The notes beneath the pieces were generated by a model. That model was not told the origin of the DNA, made no database searches, and saw only the letters and a list, made by a program, of their open reading frames with translations. A DNA stretch of 64,000 nucleotides, taken from an uncultured Alphaproteobacteria bacterium (GTDB lineage: Bacteria; Pseudomonadota; Alphaproteobacteria; HIMB59; GCA-002718135). The stretch spans positions 124,001 through 188,000 of the forward strand of contig CABYRH010000003.1 of the NCBI GenBank assembly GCA_902521315.1, in the 5' to 3' direction. Made by a program: the position numbers and the translations under genes. Positions 46,865 to 56,008 of this stretch are shown here, piece by piece. Every line of letters begins with the position of its first letter. Position 1 is the first letter of the stretch.

Positions 46865-48014
46865 TAATCAAAAAAAAGAAGCTTATTATACTGCAACACA
46901 GATGCAGTTAGTAAGAACACGCTTTTTTGGAAATAGATCTGCTATGATAGCTGGCTCTATTCTACTGTTTATGATTATTTGTAGTCTCTTTGCAGATTTT
47001 TTATCTCCGTACGATCCAACAATTAAAGGAAGAGATAAAGATTATGAAAATGGAGCACCTCAAATTCCAATGTTTTGGGATGATAATGGATTTTCAGCTA
47101 GACCATTTCTACACACATTAGAAAAGTATAGAGGAGCAGATACAAATTTCAGATGGGTTTATAAAGTTGATACAGAAAAAAGAAGATACGTTTATTTTTT
47201 TGTTGAAGGATGGGAATATAAAGTTTTTGATTTTAATATAAATCTTCCAGGAAAAATTTTAGATTTTAAAATTCCAGGTTTTACATTTAATACTCATTTA
47301 TTTGGAGTTGAAGAGGGTGGTATTCATATATTTGGAACAGATAAGGCTGGAAAAGATTTATTTAGTAGAACCTTAAGTGCAATTTATATTTCTCTAGCCG
47401 TAGGCACACTTGGTGTGTTTATATCTTTTGTTCTATCACTAATTATAGGCGGGATCTCAGGTTACTATGGTGGATGGATTGATAGCGTATTACAAATGTT
47501 TACTGATGCAATTCGAACGGTACCACCAATACCTTTATTTATGTGTCTTGCTGCCTTTGCGCCATTAGAATGGAGTTCTGAATTGCGTTTCTTTTTTATA
47601 TCATGTTTACTTGGGTTAATTTCATGGCCAACACTTGCAAGAAGAGTAAGAACTCATCTACTTAGTGAAAGAAGCCAAGAATATATTCTTGCTGCAAAAC
47701 TTTGTGGTGCGTCATCTACCCATATTATTGTAAGACACTTGTTACCAAGTTTTACGAGTTACATTATTGTCGATTTAGTAATTAGTTTTCCATACATGTT
47801 ATTATCTGAAACTGCTTTAAGTTTTATAGGATTAGGTTTGAGGGAACCCGTAAATTCTCTTGGTGTTCTTTTGCAAAATGCAACGAAGGCTGATGTACTT
47901 TTAAATTATCAATGGTATTTTATCCCTGTATTTTTCTTAGTCGTATTAATTTTAACATTTGTTTATGTAGGAGATGGATTACGTGATGCAGCAGATCCTC
48001 ATAAGGTAAAGTAA
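46854..48014 (+). CDS. Oligopeptide-type ABC transporter permease (DppC/YejE-like) with large periplasmic insertion
   Basis: 386 residues, starting at GTG inside the upstream gene. After the first membrane helix (about 30-52), roughly 100 residues of polar, aromatic-rich sequence (about 60-160, including GVEEGGIHIFGTDKAGKDLF) precede the five-helix core. Ordinary DppC has about 40 residues there. The EAA loop is AAKLCGASSTHIIVRHLLP and the C-terminus GDGLRDAADP is standard. The insertion probably contacts the unusually long binding protein. Confidence 0.88.
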   Translation: MEVSNQKKEAYYTATQMQLVRTRFFGNRSAMIAGSILLFMIICSLFADFLSPYDPTIKGRDKDYENGAPQIPMFWDDNGFSARPFLHTLEKYRGADTNFRWVYKVDTEKRRYVYFFVEGWEYKVFDFNINLPGKILDFKIPGFTFNTHLFGVEEGGIHIFGTDKAGKDLFSRTLSAIYISLAVGTLGVFISFVLSLIIGGISGYYGGWIDSVLQMFTDAIRTVPPIPLFMCLAAFAPLEWSSELRFFFISCLLGLISWPTLARRVRTHLLSERSQEYILAAKLCGASSTHIIVRHLLPSFTSYIIVDLVISFPYMLLSETALSFIGLGLREPVNSLGVLLQNATKADVLLNYQWYFIPVFFLVVLILTFVYVGDGLRDAADPHKVK

Positions 48015-48015
48015 T

Positions 48016-49005
48016 ATGAGTCACTTATTAGAAGTAAAAAACTTAGATGTAAAATTTGATACTGATGAAGGTAGAATAACAGCAGTTGAAAATATTTCTC
48101 TTTCTGTAGATCAAGGAGAGGTACTTGGTATAGTTGGCGAATCTGGATCAGGTAAATCTGTTACAGCTAAATCGATTATGAAGTTAAACCCAGGCAATAC
48201 CTCTTACAATGAAGACGCAGAAATAATTTTAGATAACGAAAACGTTCTTCAATTTACTTCTAAGCAAGATTTAAAGAAAATTAGAGGTGGAAAAGTATCA
48301 ATGATTTTTCAAGAACCTATGGCAAGCTTTGCTCCAGCAATAAAAATTGGAGCACAAATGGTTGAGCAATTACTAATTCATAAAAATATTAATAAAGATG
48401 AAGCAAAATCAATATCTATAAACATGCTTAAAAGAGTAGGTATAGCAGATGCAGAAAAACGGTTTAATCAATATGCATTTGAACTATCTGGAGGAATGCG
48501 TCAAAGAGCTATGATAGCTATGGCATTATCAACTATGCCTAAACTTTTATTAGCAGATGAGCCTACAACTGCTTTAGATGTAACAATTCAAGCTCAAGTA
48601 ATAAACTTAATTAAAGATATTATTAAAGAATATCAAATGGGCGTAATATTTATTACTCATGATCTAGGTGTTATTGCTCAGGTCGCTGATCATGTAGCAG
48701 TAATGTATTTAGGAAGTGTAGTGGAAAAAGGTCCAGTAAATGAGATTCTTAAAAATCCTAAACATCCTTATACAAAAGGTCTATTACAAGCCTTGCCTGA
48801 TATTAATAACTTAGATGCACCATTATCTCCTATACCTGGGAATATTCCAAGTCCATTAGATAGACCTACAGGCTGTGTATTTAGAACTCGATGCCCTCAT
48901 CATAATCCTGAGGGTAAAGATGGTAAAATAGAAATGAAATTAATTGAAGTTGAACCAGGTCACTGGGTTGACCAGTGTGGAATTCAGTGTGGTCAAAATG
49001 GGTGA
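48016..49005 (+). CDS. Oligopeptide-type ABC transporter ATPase (DppD-like)
   Basis: 329 residues with Walker A GESGSGKS, signature ELSGGMRQR, Walker B LLLADEPTTALD and switch FITHDLG. It has the complete oligopeptide-type C-terminal domain, with cysteines in GCVFRTRCPHHNP and QCGIQC that in characterised DppD relatives can hold an iron-sulfur cluster. Starts 1 base after the permease stop. The final part is almost identical, even at DNA level, to the end of the next ATPase gene (33-base repeat). Confidence 0.92.
   Translation: MSHLLEVKNLDVKFDTDEGRITAVENISLSVDQGEVLGIVGESGSGKSVTAKSIMKLNPGNTSYNEDAEIILDNENVLQFTSKQDLKKIRGGKVSMIFQEPMASFAPAIKIGAQMVEQLLIHKNINKDEAKSISINMLKRVGIADAEKRFNQYAFELSGGMRQRAMIAMALSTMPKLLLADEPTTALDVTIQAQVINLIKDIIKEYQMGVIFITHDLGVIAQVADHVAVMYLGSVVEKGPVNEILKNPKHPYTKGLLQALPDINNLDAPLSPIPGNIPSPLDRPTGCVFRTRCPHHNPEGKDGKIEMKLIEVEPGHWVDQCGIQCGQNG
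48946..48978 (+). repeat. 33-base direct repeat, first copy (3' end of ATPase gene)
   Basis: Positions 48946-48978 match 49940-49972 at 32 of 33 bases and encode the EVEPGHWVDQC tail of both ATPases. Third-position identity is far above that of the rest of these genes, which suggests gene conversion or recent exchange between the two 3' ends. Confidence 0.8.
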
Positions 49006-49984
49006 TAATTTAATTTCAGTTAATAATGTTTCAGTAAATTTTGATTATCAAGAAAATTTTATTTCAAAAAAACAAAAAATACATGCAGTTAACAATATTA
49101 ATATTAAAATAAAAAAAGGATCTTTTTTTGGTTTAGTTGGCGAGTCAGGTTCAGGAAAAACTACTCTCGGTAGAGCAATACTTGGGGCTAATAAAATTAG
49201 TTCAGGAAATGTTATTTTTCATGATGATGAAAGAGATTATGATTTAACTAATATGAACAAACAAGATTTAAAAGAATATAGAAAAAAAGCTCAACTAATT
49301 TTTCAAGACCCTTATGCTGCTTTAAGCCCAAGAATGACTGTTAGGGATATTATTGCAGAACCTTTAGAAGTAATGAAAATAACAAACTCAAGACAAGAGA
49401 CTGATGAAAGAGTAAGAGATATCGCAGCTAAATGTAGACTAAATATTGAGCATTTACGACGATTTCCTCATGCTTTTTCCGGAGGACAAAGACAAAGAAT
49501 ATCAATCGCAAGAGCCTTAGTAAGTAATCCAAAATTTATTGTAGCAGACGAAAGTGTTGCTGCTTTAGATGTATCAATACAAGCAGATATATTAAATCTT
49601 TTAAAACAACTTCAAACTGAACTTAACCTTACTTACTTATTTATTAGTCATGATTTAAGTGTTGTAGCCCATGTATGTGATGTTGTTGCAGTTATGTATT
49701 TAGGGCATATAGTTGAAATGGGCCCCTCAAGAGAATTATTTAAGAACCCTAAACACTCCTATACTAAAGCATTATTATCTTCTATTCCTTCAATTGATCC
49801 AGAGAAAAGATCTGAAGCTATTGAACTAAAAGGAGAAATACCTAGTGCATTAAATCCACCACCAGGTTGTGTATTTAGAACAAGATGTCCTAACCCTGGA
49901 TTAGATTGCAAAGGTGGCGAGATAACGATGGGCCTTACTGAAGTTGAACCAGGTCACTGGGTAGACCAGTGTTGTGTTTTATAA
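48998..49984 (+). CDS. Oligopeptide-type ABC transporter ATPase (DppF-like)
   Basis: About 328 residues with Walker A GESGSGKT, signature AFSGGQRQR, Walker B FIVADESVAALD (Ser-Val replaces the usual Pro-Thr/Ser after DE) and switch FISHDLS. The open frame extends to 48944, but I chose the ATG at 48998 (MGDNLISVNN) because the ABC domain begins there and it overlaps the upstream stop by 8 bases. The C-terminal Cys motif GCVFRTRCP and a CC near the end are present. It is the last gene of the transporter. Confidence 0.9.
   Translation: MGDNLISVNNVSVNFDYQENFISKKQKIHAVNNINIKIKKGSFFGLVGESGSGKTTLGRAILGANKISSGNVIFHDDERDYDLTNMNKQDLKEYRKKAQLIFQDPYAALSPRMTVRDIIAEPLEVMKITNSRQETDERVRDIAAKCRLNIEHLRRFPHAFSGGQRQRISIARALVSNPKFIVADESVAALDVSIQADILNLLKQLQTELNLTYLFISHDLSVVAHVCDVVAVMYLGHIVEMGPSRELFKNPKHSYTKALLSSIPSIDPEKRSEAIELKGEIPSALNPPPGCVFRTRCPNPGLDCKGGEITMGLTEVEPGHWVDQCCVL
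49940..49972 (+). repeat. 33-base direct repeat, second copy (3' end of second ATPase gene)
   Basis: Partner of 48946-48978 with one mismatch. It encodes the same VEPGHWVDQC tail. Confidence 0.8.
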
Positions 49985-50015
49985 AAAAGTATCTTTTAAA
50001 AACATATAACATTTT

Positions 50016-50915
50016 ATGAAAAGTAATTTATTTTTAGCTGTTATTCTATCACTTTCAGGATTGTTCTTATTAGATTGTATGGGCATTGCGATAAAGTTTT
50101 TGCGAAACGATTATCCAGCTGCTCAACTATCTGTTTTTCGAAATTTATTTGGGATGATCCCATGTGTTATTGCTCTATATTTTTCAAAAGATTGGCACCG
50201 AAACGGTAGACAAATAAAAATAACACAATGGAAACTAGGATTATTTCGAGGAGTTTTTGTAGCCTTGGCTCAATTGTGTCTCTACACTTCTTATGCTTAC
50301 CTCCCGTTTGCTTTAGTTGCTACCATGGAATACACAGGACCTATGATGGTTACTCTTCTTGCTATTCCTATACTAGGTGAAAAATTTGGTTGGTACAAAA
50401 TGAGTGCAGTCATTTCTGGTTTTGCAGGTATTGTTTTAATTATGCAACCTTGGTCATCAGATTTTAATTATATGTTACTACTTCCAATACTTGCTGCTTT
50501 AGGATATTCGTTAGCAAGGGTAACTTCTTTAAGTTTTGAGGATCATGTTCCTTCACCACTTATTAACTTATATGGTCAAACAGGGACAATCATAGTTGCA
50601 TGTATGTTGGTGATGCTTTTTGGTATGTGGGAAAATTTTAAAAGTATAAATGATTTCTTAGTAGTTTGTGTTATGGGAATTGCAGGAGGATCTGGAACTT
50701 TATTATTAATCTACGGTGCTAGAAAAGCAGAACTTAGTAAAATTATGCCATTTGATTACATTGAAATATTTTTTGCACTTATTTTAGGTTGGATATTTTT
50801 TGCAGAATGGCCAATTGATCAACTCTTTCCAGGTACTTTTTTCATAGTTTTAGGTGGATTAATCATTTATCTTCAACAAAGAAAAAATAATTTTCAAAGA
50901 TTAAGAAAAACATAA
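50016..50915 (+). CDS. EamA/DMT-family transporter
   Basis: 299 residues with ten predicted transmembrane helices in two EamA repeats (first repeat CMGIAIKFLRNDYPAAQLSV and YLPFALVATMEYTGP; second repeat DYIEIFFALILGWIFFAEWP). It is of the RhtA/YdcZ-like permease type, probably an exporter of a metabolite. It follows the Dpp-type operon by 31 bases and overlaps the aldose epimerase start by 1 base, placing it with the sugar genes. Only weakly related to the EamA protein at 36615-37472. Confidence 0.87.
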   Translation: MKSNLFLAVILSLSGLFLLDCMGIAIKFLRNDYPAAQLSVFRNLFGMIPCVIALYFSKDWHRNGRQIKITQWKLGLFRGVFVALAQLCLYTSYAYLPFALVATMEYTGPMMVTLLAIPILGEKFGWYKMSAVISGFAGIVLIMQPWSSDFNYMLLLPILAALGYSLARVTSLSFEDHVPSPLINLYGQTGTIIVACMLVMLFGMWENFKSINDFLVVCVMGIAGGSGTLLLIYGARKAELSKIMPFDYIEIFFALILGWIFFAEWPIDQLFPGTFFIVLGGLIIYLQQRKNNFQRLRKT

Positions 50916-51967
50916 TGGAATATAAAATTACCAAACTTCAAAATGATAAAGGTTTAGATATTGATATAGTCAATATTATTAACTCAAATAATTACAGTTT
51001 TAGCTTTTATACATATGGTGGCTATATAAGTGAAGTATGTATTCCAACTTCTTCTAATGACTCTGAAACAGAGGACGTGTTATTAGGTTATGGCAATTTA
51101 GATGATTGCCTAGAAGCTCATGGATATTTCAATTCAATTATTGGAAGAGTTTGTAATAGAATAGGGCAAAGTAAATTTAGTCTTAATGGGGAGAATTATA
51201 ATGTATATCCTAATACAGCTCCTGATCATCTTCATGGCGGAAAGGAAGGTTTCAATAAAAAGATTTGGCAAATAGCTGATATTAATAAAAAAAGTGACAG
51301 CATTAAAGTAGAGCTCACTTACTATTCTAATCATTTAGAAGAAAACTATCCTGGCAACTTAGATTGTAAAACTATTTACGAGTTAAATAATAACAATGAA
51401 ATGTTAATTTCTTTTCATGCTACTACAGATCAAGATACTATTGTTAATATGACTAATCATAATTATTGGAACTTTCATGGTCATAAAGATAATTACAAAA
51501 ATATTACTGAACATGTTGTTAAAATATCATCTAATCAAATTTGTGAAACTGATGAAAGCTCAATCCCTACAGGTAAGTTATTAGATATAGTTAATACAAA
51601 ATATGATCTAAATAATTCGTTTGAAATAAATAATACTTTTTTAAAGAGTGGTGGTATTGATCACAATTATGTTCTTAAAAATCATTCAATTGATAAATCT
51701 ATAGCTTCCATCTATAGTAAAATTACTGGCATGGGAGTAGAATACTCAACTGATCAACCTGGAATACAATTTTATACTGGTAACATGATGAAGGAGTCAT
51801 ACAACGGAAAACATGATAGAAATTATGGTTTACAATATGGAATGTGTTTAGAGACACAAATCTTCCCTGATGCAATTAATCAACCAAATTTTCCATCAAC
51901 TATATTAAAAAAAGGTGAAAAATATACTTCAAATACTAAAATAAAATTAAGAAATGATTTTAAATAA
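50915..51967 (+). CDS. Aldose 1-epimerase (mutarotase)
   Basis: 350 residues of the GalM fold. It has the substrate residues expected for the family: Arg/His in IGRVCNRIGQ and DHLHGGKEGFNKKIW, catalytic His in TNHNYWNFHG, Asp in GIDHNYVL and the C-terminal catalytic Glu in CLETQIFPD. It interconverts alpha and beta anomers of an imported sugar. Sulfoquinovose mutarotases belong to this family, so a sulfosugar is possible in view of the following genes, but nothing in the sequence proves it. No signal peptide, so cytoplasmic. Confidence 0.88.
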   Translation: MEYKITKLQNDKGLDIDIVNIINSNNYSFSFYTYGGYISEVCIPTSSNDSETEDVLLGYGNLDDCLEAHGYFNSIIGRVCNRIGQSKFSLNGENYNVYPNTAPDHLHGGKEGFNKKIWQIADINKKSDSIKVELTYYSNHLEENYPGNLDCKTIYELNNNNEMLISFHATTDQDTIVNMTNHNYWNFHGHKDNYKNITEHVVKISSNQICETDESSIPTGKLLDIVNTKYDLNNSFEINNTFLKSGGIDHNYVLKNHSIDKSIASIYSKITGMGVEYSTDQPGIQFYTGNMMKESYNGKHDRNYGLQYGMCLETQIFPDAINQPNFPSTILKKGEKYTSNTKIKLRNDFK

Positions 51968-52013
51968 ATTAATTTATTGTTTAATCTTTTTATATCTATA
52001 GACATCAAAAAAA

Positions 52014-52514
52014 ATGAAAATCAGTAAAAAAATTATCGATAATCTAAAAAAGGGTGGAGTTGATTTTTACTTAAGTGTTCCATGTAAGTTATTAGCTAAC
52101 ATCATTGATATTCTTGAAAAAGATAAGGAAGTTTATTATTCGGCTGTACCACGTGAGGAAGAAGGTATGGGTATCTGTGCTGGAGCTTATTTAGGAAATA
52201 AATTTCCTTGTATAATGATGCAGAATACAGGAATAGGAAATTCAGTGAATGCAATTGTTTCTTTATTACAATTATACCAAATGCCCGTTGTTTTTCTAAT
52301 TAGTTACAGAGGTACACCAGGTGAACCAGTAGGAGCACAAGGTGGAATGGCTAAAATAACTGAAGATATTTTACAAACTTTAAGAATACCTCTGTTGCAT
52401 TGTACTTCAGAAAATGATCTTGAGAAAATTTCAACATTTAGCAAACATGCAAAAGTTGTTGAGTCACCAGTTGCTATACTATGTGATTTCAATTTAATGA
52501 AAGATGATAAATGA
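52014..52514 (+). CDS. TPP-dependent decarboxylase alpha subunit, sulfopyruvate/phosphonopyruvate decarboxylase (ComD)-like
   Basis: 166 residues matching the PYR domain of two-subunit sulfopyruvate decarboxylase. Landmarks are DFYLSVPCKLL, the TPP-activating Glu in PREEEGMGICAGAYLG, QNTGIGNSVNA and SYRGTPGEPVGAQ. With the next gene (4-base overlap) it forms the enzyme that converts sulfopyruvate to sulfoacetaldehyde, or phosphonopyruvate to phosphonoacetaldehyde. An SlcC-like sulfolactate dehydrogenase two genes downstream favours sulfopyruvate. No PEP mutase is visible. Confidence 0.83.
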   Translation: MKISKKIIDNLKKGGVDFYLSVPCKLLANIIDILEKDKEVYYSAVPREEEGMGICAGAYLGNKFPCIMMQNTGIGNSVNAIVSLLQLYQMPVVFLISYRGTPGEPVGAQGGMAKITEDILQTLRIPLLHCTSENDLEKISTFSKHAKVVESPVAILCDFNLMKDDK

Positions 52515-53080
52515 ACCGGTTTGACTTATTAAATAAAATACAAAATATTCTTAAAGATAACTTAGTAATTTGCAATATAGGTCTTCCATCACAAGAATTA
52601 TATAAAATTAATGATCAACCAAACTTTTTTTATATGTTAGGCAGTATGGGTTTGTCTTCTTCTATTGGCTTAGGTTTGTCATTATCTCAAAATAAACATG
52701 TTATTAGTATAGATGGGGATGGATCTGTTTTAATGAATATGAATACACTAGCAACAATTGGTAATAGAGCACCATCAAATTATACTTTATTAGTAATTGA
52801 TAATGGATCATATGGTTCAACTGGGGACCAAAGAACATTCACGGATGAAAATACGTCTTTAAAAGATGTCGCACTTGGTGCTGGATGTAAAAAAGTCATC
52901 GAATGTTCAGGAGAAGAAACCTTAAATGAGTTATCAAAAGCAATTGAAGACAAAAATAATTCTTATGTAATTATTTCAAAGATTAATTCGGGCAATGTTA
53001 AAATTGATCCTATACCTCTCAATCCTATAACCATAAGAGATAGGTTTAGAAAATTTATTGGTATTGTTAAATATCTATAA
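52511..53080 (+). CDS. TPP-dependent decarboxylase beta subunit, sulfopyruvate/phosphonopyruvate decarboxylase (ComE)-like
   Basis: 189 residues matching the PP domain. FYMLGSMGLSSSIGLGLSLS is followed by the TPP/Mg motif IDGDGSVLMNMNTLATIGN and DNGSYGSTGDQ. The size is that of ComE (about 190), not of a transketolase half. It is translationally coupled to the alpha subunit by an ATGA overlap. The product would be sulfoacetaldehyde, a substrate of Xsc, which is not in the window although a phosphotransacylase is at 37.5 kb. Confidence 0.85.
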   Translation: MNRFDLLNKIQNILKDNLVICNIGLPSQELYKINDQPNFFYMLGSMGLSSSIGLGLSLSQNKHVISIDGDGSVLMNMNTLATIGNRAPSNYTLLVIDNGSYGSTGDQRTFTDENTSLKDVALGAGCKKVIECSGEETLNELSKAIEDKNNSYVIISKINSGNVKIDPIPLNPITIRDRFRKFIGIVKYL

Positions 53081-53089
53081 AAGCCTTTT

Positions 53090-53998
53090 ATGATCATTTG
53101 TGTAGGATCTATATTTGCAGACTATATAAGTAAAATAGACAAGTTTCCAAAAAAACCAATTAAGGTTTTATCAAGTGGTATTGATAGAAGACTAGGTGGA
53201 TCAGCGGCGGTATCAGCATTTACTGCTAAAAAATTAGGATTTAACTCAAAGTTTATTGGTAAATTTGGTGATGACGATTCATCAATTTTCTTAAGAAATG
53301 AATTTAAAAAATTTTCTATAAATATCGATAAATCTATTATTATAAAAAATTGTCAATCATCTCAAAGTTTTGTAATCGAAGATACTAAAGGTGAAAGATT
53401 GCTGGCAGCTTACAATGATCCAAAGTTACTTAAATATAAAAAATTGCCGACTTTAGAGTTTAGAAAAAAGGATATTTATTCAATAGATATGAGATGGATT
53501 GGTGTAGCTACTAAAATTGCTATCAGTGCTAAGGAAAAAAATATTAAATGTGTTGCTGATTTGGATAACTTTAAAAAATCTTCGAGTATTTCAAAGATCA
53601 TAAAAAATGCTTCCCATCCTATATTCTCTGAAGAGGGTTTGAAAACATATATAAAAAATAAGAATTTTGAATCAGCTCTTTTTCAAATATTTAATGAAAC
53701 AAAAAAATTTGTAGCTGTTACTATGGGATCAAGAGGAGTTTATTGGGTAGAAAATAATTCATTATATCACTGTAAAGTTCCTAAAGTAAAAACTGTTGAA
53801 ACAAATTGTGCAGGAGATGTTTTTCATGGTGCTTTTGCATCAGCTTTATCACAACACAAATCAAATTCTGAAAGTATTTTATTTGCTGCTGCAACAGCAA
53901 CATTAAAGTGTATGAAAACTGGTGGAATATACTCAATACCTAAAATGAGTATAGTAAATAAATTTATAAAAAAATTGAAAATTACAAAAATTAAATGA
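53090..53998 (+). CDS. PfkB/ribokinase-family carbohydrate kinase
   Basis: 302 residues with the family N-terminal GSIFADYISKIDKFPKKPIK, GGSAAVSAFTAKKLG, and the C-terminal signature NCAGDVFHGAFASAL with the catalytic Asp. In relatives the motif begins G/N-A-G-D; here NCAGD. PfkB kinases phosphorylate ribose, fructose, KDG, tagatose-6-P or, in sulfoglycolysis, sulfofructose. Context (mutarotase, isomerase-like and sulfonate enzymes) makes a sulfosugar kinase worth testing. It overlaps the next gene by 4 bases. Confidence 0.85.
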   Translation: MIICVGSIFADYISKIDKFPKKPIKVLSSGIDRRLGGSAAVSAFTAKKLGFNSKFIGKFGDDDSSIFLRNEFKKFSINIDKSIIIKNCQSSQSFVIEDTKGERLLAAYNDPKLLKYKKLPTLEFRKKDIYSIDMRWIGVATKIAISAKEKNIKCVADLDNFKKSSSISKIIKNASHPIFSEEGLKTYIKNKNFESALFQIFNETKKFVAVTMGSRGVYWVENNSLYHCKVPKVKTVETNCAGDVFHGAFASALSQHKSNSESILFAAATATLKCMKTGGIYSIPKMSIVNKFIKKLKITKIK

Positions 53999-54930
53999 TA
54001 AAAATATTAATTACAGAATTTTTAAATAAAGAGGCTTTAAAAAATTTACATCAAGATTTTAACATTACATACAGATCTGAATCTTGGTCAGATAAAGATT
54101 ATTTAGAAAATGAAATACACAACTTTGATGGAATCATTGTAAGAAATAAAACAAAACTAGATAAGTTTCTTTTAGAAAGGGCTCTTAAATTAAAATTTAT
54201 AGGAAGACTTGGTGTCGGTCTTGATAATATAGATACTGAATATTGCAAAAATAATAATATATTTGTCCAACCTGCAACAGGCATGAATGCTGATTCTGTT
54301 GCTGAGTACGTAATTAATTCATCACTAACGCTTTTAAAAAAAACTACAATTGTAAATGCACAAACTCAAAATGGAAAATGGCCAAGGACTACAATTAATA
54401 CAATGGAAATGAGTGGTAAAACATTAGGACTTATAGGATTTGGAAATATATCAAAAAAAGTTCTAAAGCTTGCTAACGCTTTTGATGTTTCTACAATTAC
54501 ATTTGATCCATATGTGTCTCTAGAAGAAACAAATTCACATAATGTCAGAAGGGTATCTTTTGAAGAAATTCTTAATTTTGCAGATATCATATCTATTCAT
54601 GTTCCTCTTAATAATGAAACAAAATACATGTTTAATAATGAGTCATTTATTAAAATGAAAAAAAAACCAATAATTATTAATTCTTCAAGAGGAGGTGTAA
54701 TAAACGAAACAGACTTACTTAATGCTTATTTTAATAATAATATTTCTGGTTTTGCTTTAGATGTTTTTGAAAGCGAGCCTGTTAATGAAAAATTTTTATC
54801 AAAGATAACAAATGAAATGAATTGTATTCTAACACCACATAATGCAGGAGTAACTGAACAATCTAATGAAAGGGTTAGTAAATTTATTATAAAAAAAACA
54901 AATGAATTTCTTCAGAATTTTATAAATTAA
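53995..54930 (+). CDS. D-isomer-specific 2-hydroxyacid dehydrogenase, (S)-sulfolactate dehydrogenase (SlcC)-like
   Basis: 311 residues with Rossmann motif GLIGFGNISKKV (about 141-152), catalytic Arg in NSSRGG, Glu in DVFESEP and His in LTPHNAG. The stretch FIGRLGVGLDNIDTEYC followed by ATGMNADSVAEYVI and NGKWPR resembles the SlcC branch rather than SerA or glyoxylate reductases, as I remember it. SlcC makes sulfopyruvate from sulfolactate, the substrate of the ComDE-like enzyme two genes upstream. The assignment is by family resemblance; phosphoglycerate or other 2-hydroxyacids are alternatives. It ends 11 bases inside the convergent Gfo/Idh gene. Confidence 0.78.
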   Translation: MIKILITEFLNKEALKNLHQDFNITYRSESWSDKDYLENEIHNFDGIIVRNKTKLDKFLLERALKLKFIGRLGVGLDNIDTEYCKNNNIFVQPATGMNADSVAEYVINSSLTLLKKTTIVNAQTQNGKWPRTTINTMEMSGKTLGLIGFGNISKKVLKLANAFDVSTITFDPYVSLEETNSHNVRRVSFEEILNFADIISIHVPLNNETKYMFNNESFIKMKKKPIIINSSRGGVINETDLLNAYFNNNISGFALDVFESEPVNEKFLSKITNEMNCILTPHNAGVTEQSNERVSKFIIKKTNEFLQNFIN

Positions 54931-56008
54931 ATTCACTCATTTTAATAACACGATTTTCTTTTATCGATAGTTCTGCTGCTTGACCTATAGCAACGGACAT
55001 TAAACCATCTTCGAGAGAAACATCAGGTAGTGTATTATTTTTAATAGCATCATAAAATGCCAAATGTTCAAAATATGTTGATCCATGATGGTGTCCTGCC
55101 ATTAATATTTTTTTATCAACTTCCATATCATCAGTTATTATAGTAGAACTATTCCTCATTCCCATTTTTACTTGAGATATATTTTTACCGGAATCGTGAG
55201 ATGGAACAAATGCTTCAATTTTCCCTTTGTCTCCAACAGCTACTACTTCTTCCTGGTATTCAGAATTTTCTGCAAACATACATAAATCTAATAATCCTCT
55301 AACACCACTTTGAAAATCAATTATTACGAATCCATTATCAATAATATCTGGTACCTTACCACTGTATTTTTCATCAAGATGATTCACATCTTGACTGCCG
55401 CTTGCAAAAACTTGTTTAACTTCACTTTGAGTTATAAATCTCATCAAATCAAAAAAATGACAACATTTTTCAACCATTGTACCACCAGTGTTTGAATCAA
55501 ATCTATTCCAATTATCAACTTTTTTAAGAAATGGAAAACGATGTTCACGAATAGACACCATTTTTAATTTACCTAAAGTTTTATTATGAACTCTTTCAAT
55601 TAATTTTTTAACAGGTGGCATATATCTGTATTCCATGCCTACCCAAATCACTTTTGAATAATCTTTTGAAATTAATTGAAATTTTTTACAATCATCAATG
55701 GTTGTGCAAAGTGGCTTTTCTATTAAAAGATGTTTATTGGTTTTCAAAATTTTTTCTAAAACTTCAATATGAGTAAAATTTGGAGTGGCAATTATATATG
55801 CATCTGCATCATCGTTATTTATTAATTCATCTAAGTTCTTATATGAGTTAAAATCATTCGTAATAAGCGAAGAAGATTGGTTTAATGAACCCTCGTTAGG
55901 ATCACATATTGAAGTGACTTTAGCGTTATCTAATAAATTAACATTTTTAATATGTTCCTGACCCATAGTTCCTGCGCCAATGATTCCATATTTAATAAAG
56001 CTACTCAT
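54920..56008 (-). CDS. Gfo/Idh/MocA-family oxidoreductase
   Basis: 362 residues with N-terminal NAD-binding motif GIIGAGTMGQEHIKN, the family Lys-Pro in LLIEKPLCTT (general acid/base Lys), and the C-terminal beta domain with GGTMVEKCCHFFDLMRFI containing the His-x-x-Asp pair. It oxidises or epimerises a sugar or cyclitol such as myo-inositol. The Gfo/Idh family also contains NAD-dependent glycosidases, including a sulfoquinovosidase group, an idea relevant to this locus but not supported by any specific motif here. Translationally coupled (4-base overlap) to the isomerase-like gene upstream. Confidence 0.87.
   Translation of the reverse strand: MSSFIKYGIIGAGTMGQEHIKNVNLLDNAKVTSICDPNEGSLNQSSSLITNDFNSYKNLDELINNDDADAYIIATPNFTHIEVLEKILKTNKHLLIEKPLCTTIDDCKKFQLISKDYSKVIWVGMEYRYMPPVKKLIERVHNKTLGKLKMVSIREHRFPFLKKVDNWNRFDSNTGGTMVEKCCHFFDLMRFITQSEVKQVFASGSQDVNHLDEKYSGKVPDIIDNGFVIIDFQSGVRGLLDLCMFAENSEYQEEVVAVGDKGKIEAFVPSHDSGKNISQVKMGMRNSSTIITDDMEVDKKILMAGHHHGSTYFEHLAFYDAIKNNTLPDVSLEDGLMSVAIGQAAELSIKENRVIKMSEFNL

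Noticed and set aside
52014..53080. Two-subunit transketolase (as in the transketolase sulfoglycolytic route)
   Set aside because: The subunits are about 166 and 189 residues with ComD/ComE motifs, much shorter than transketolase halves.
52014..53080. Phosphonopyruvate decarboxylase of a phosphonate biosynthesis cluster
   Set aside because: No PEP mutase or phosphonate biosynthetic partner is present, while an SlcC-like dehydrogenase is. Not fully excluded.
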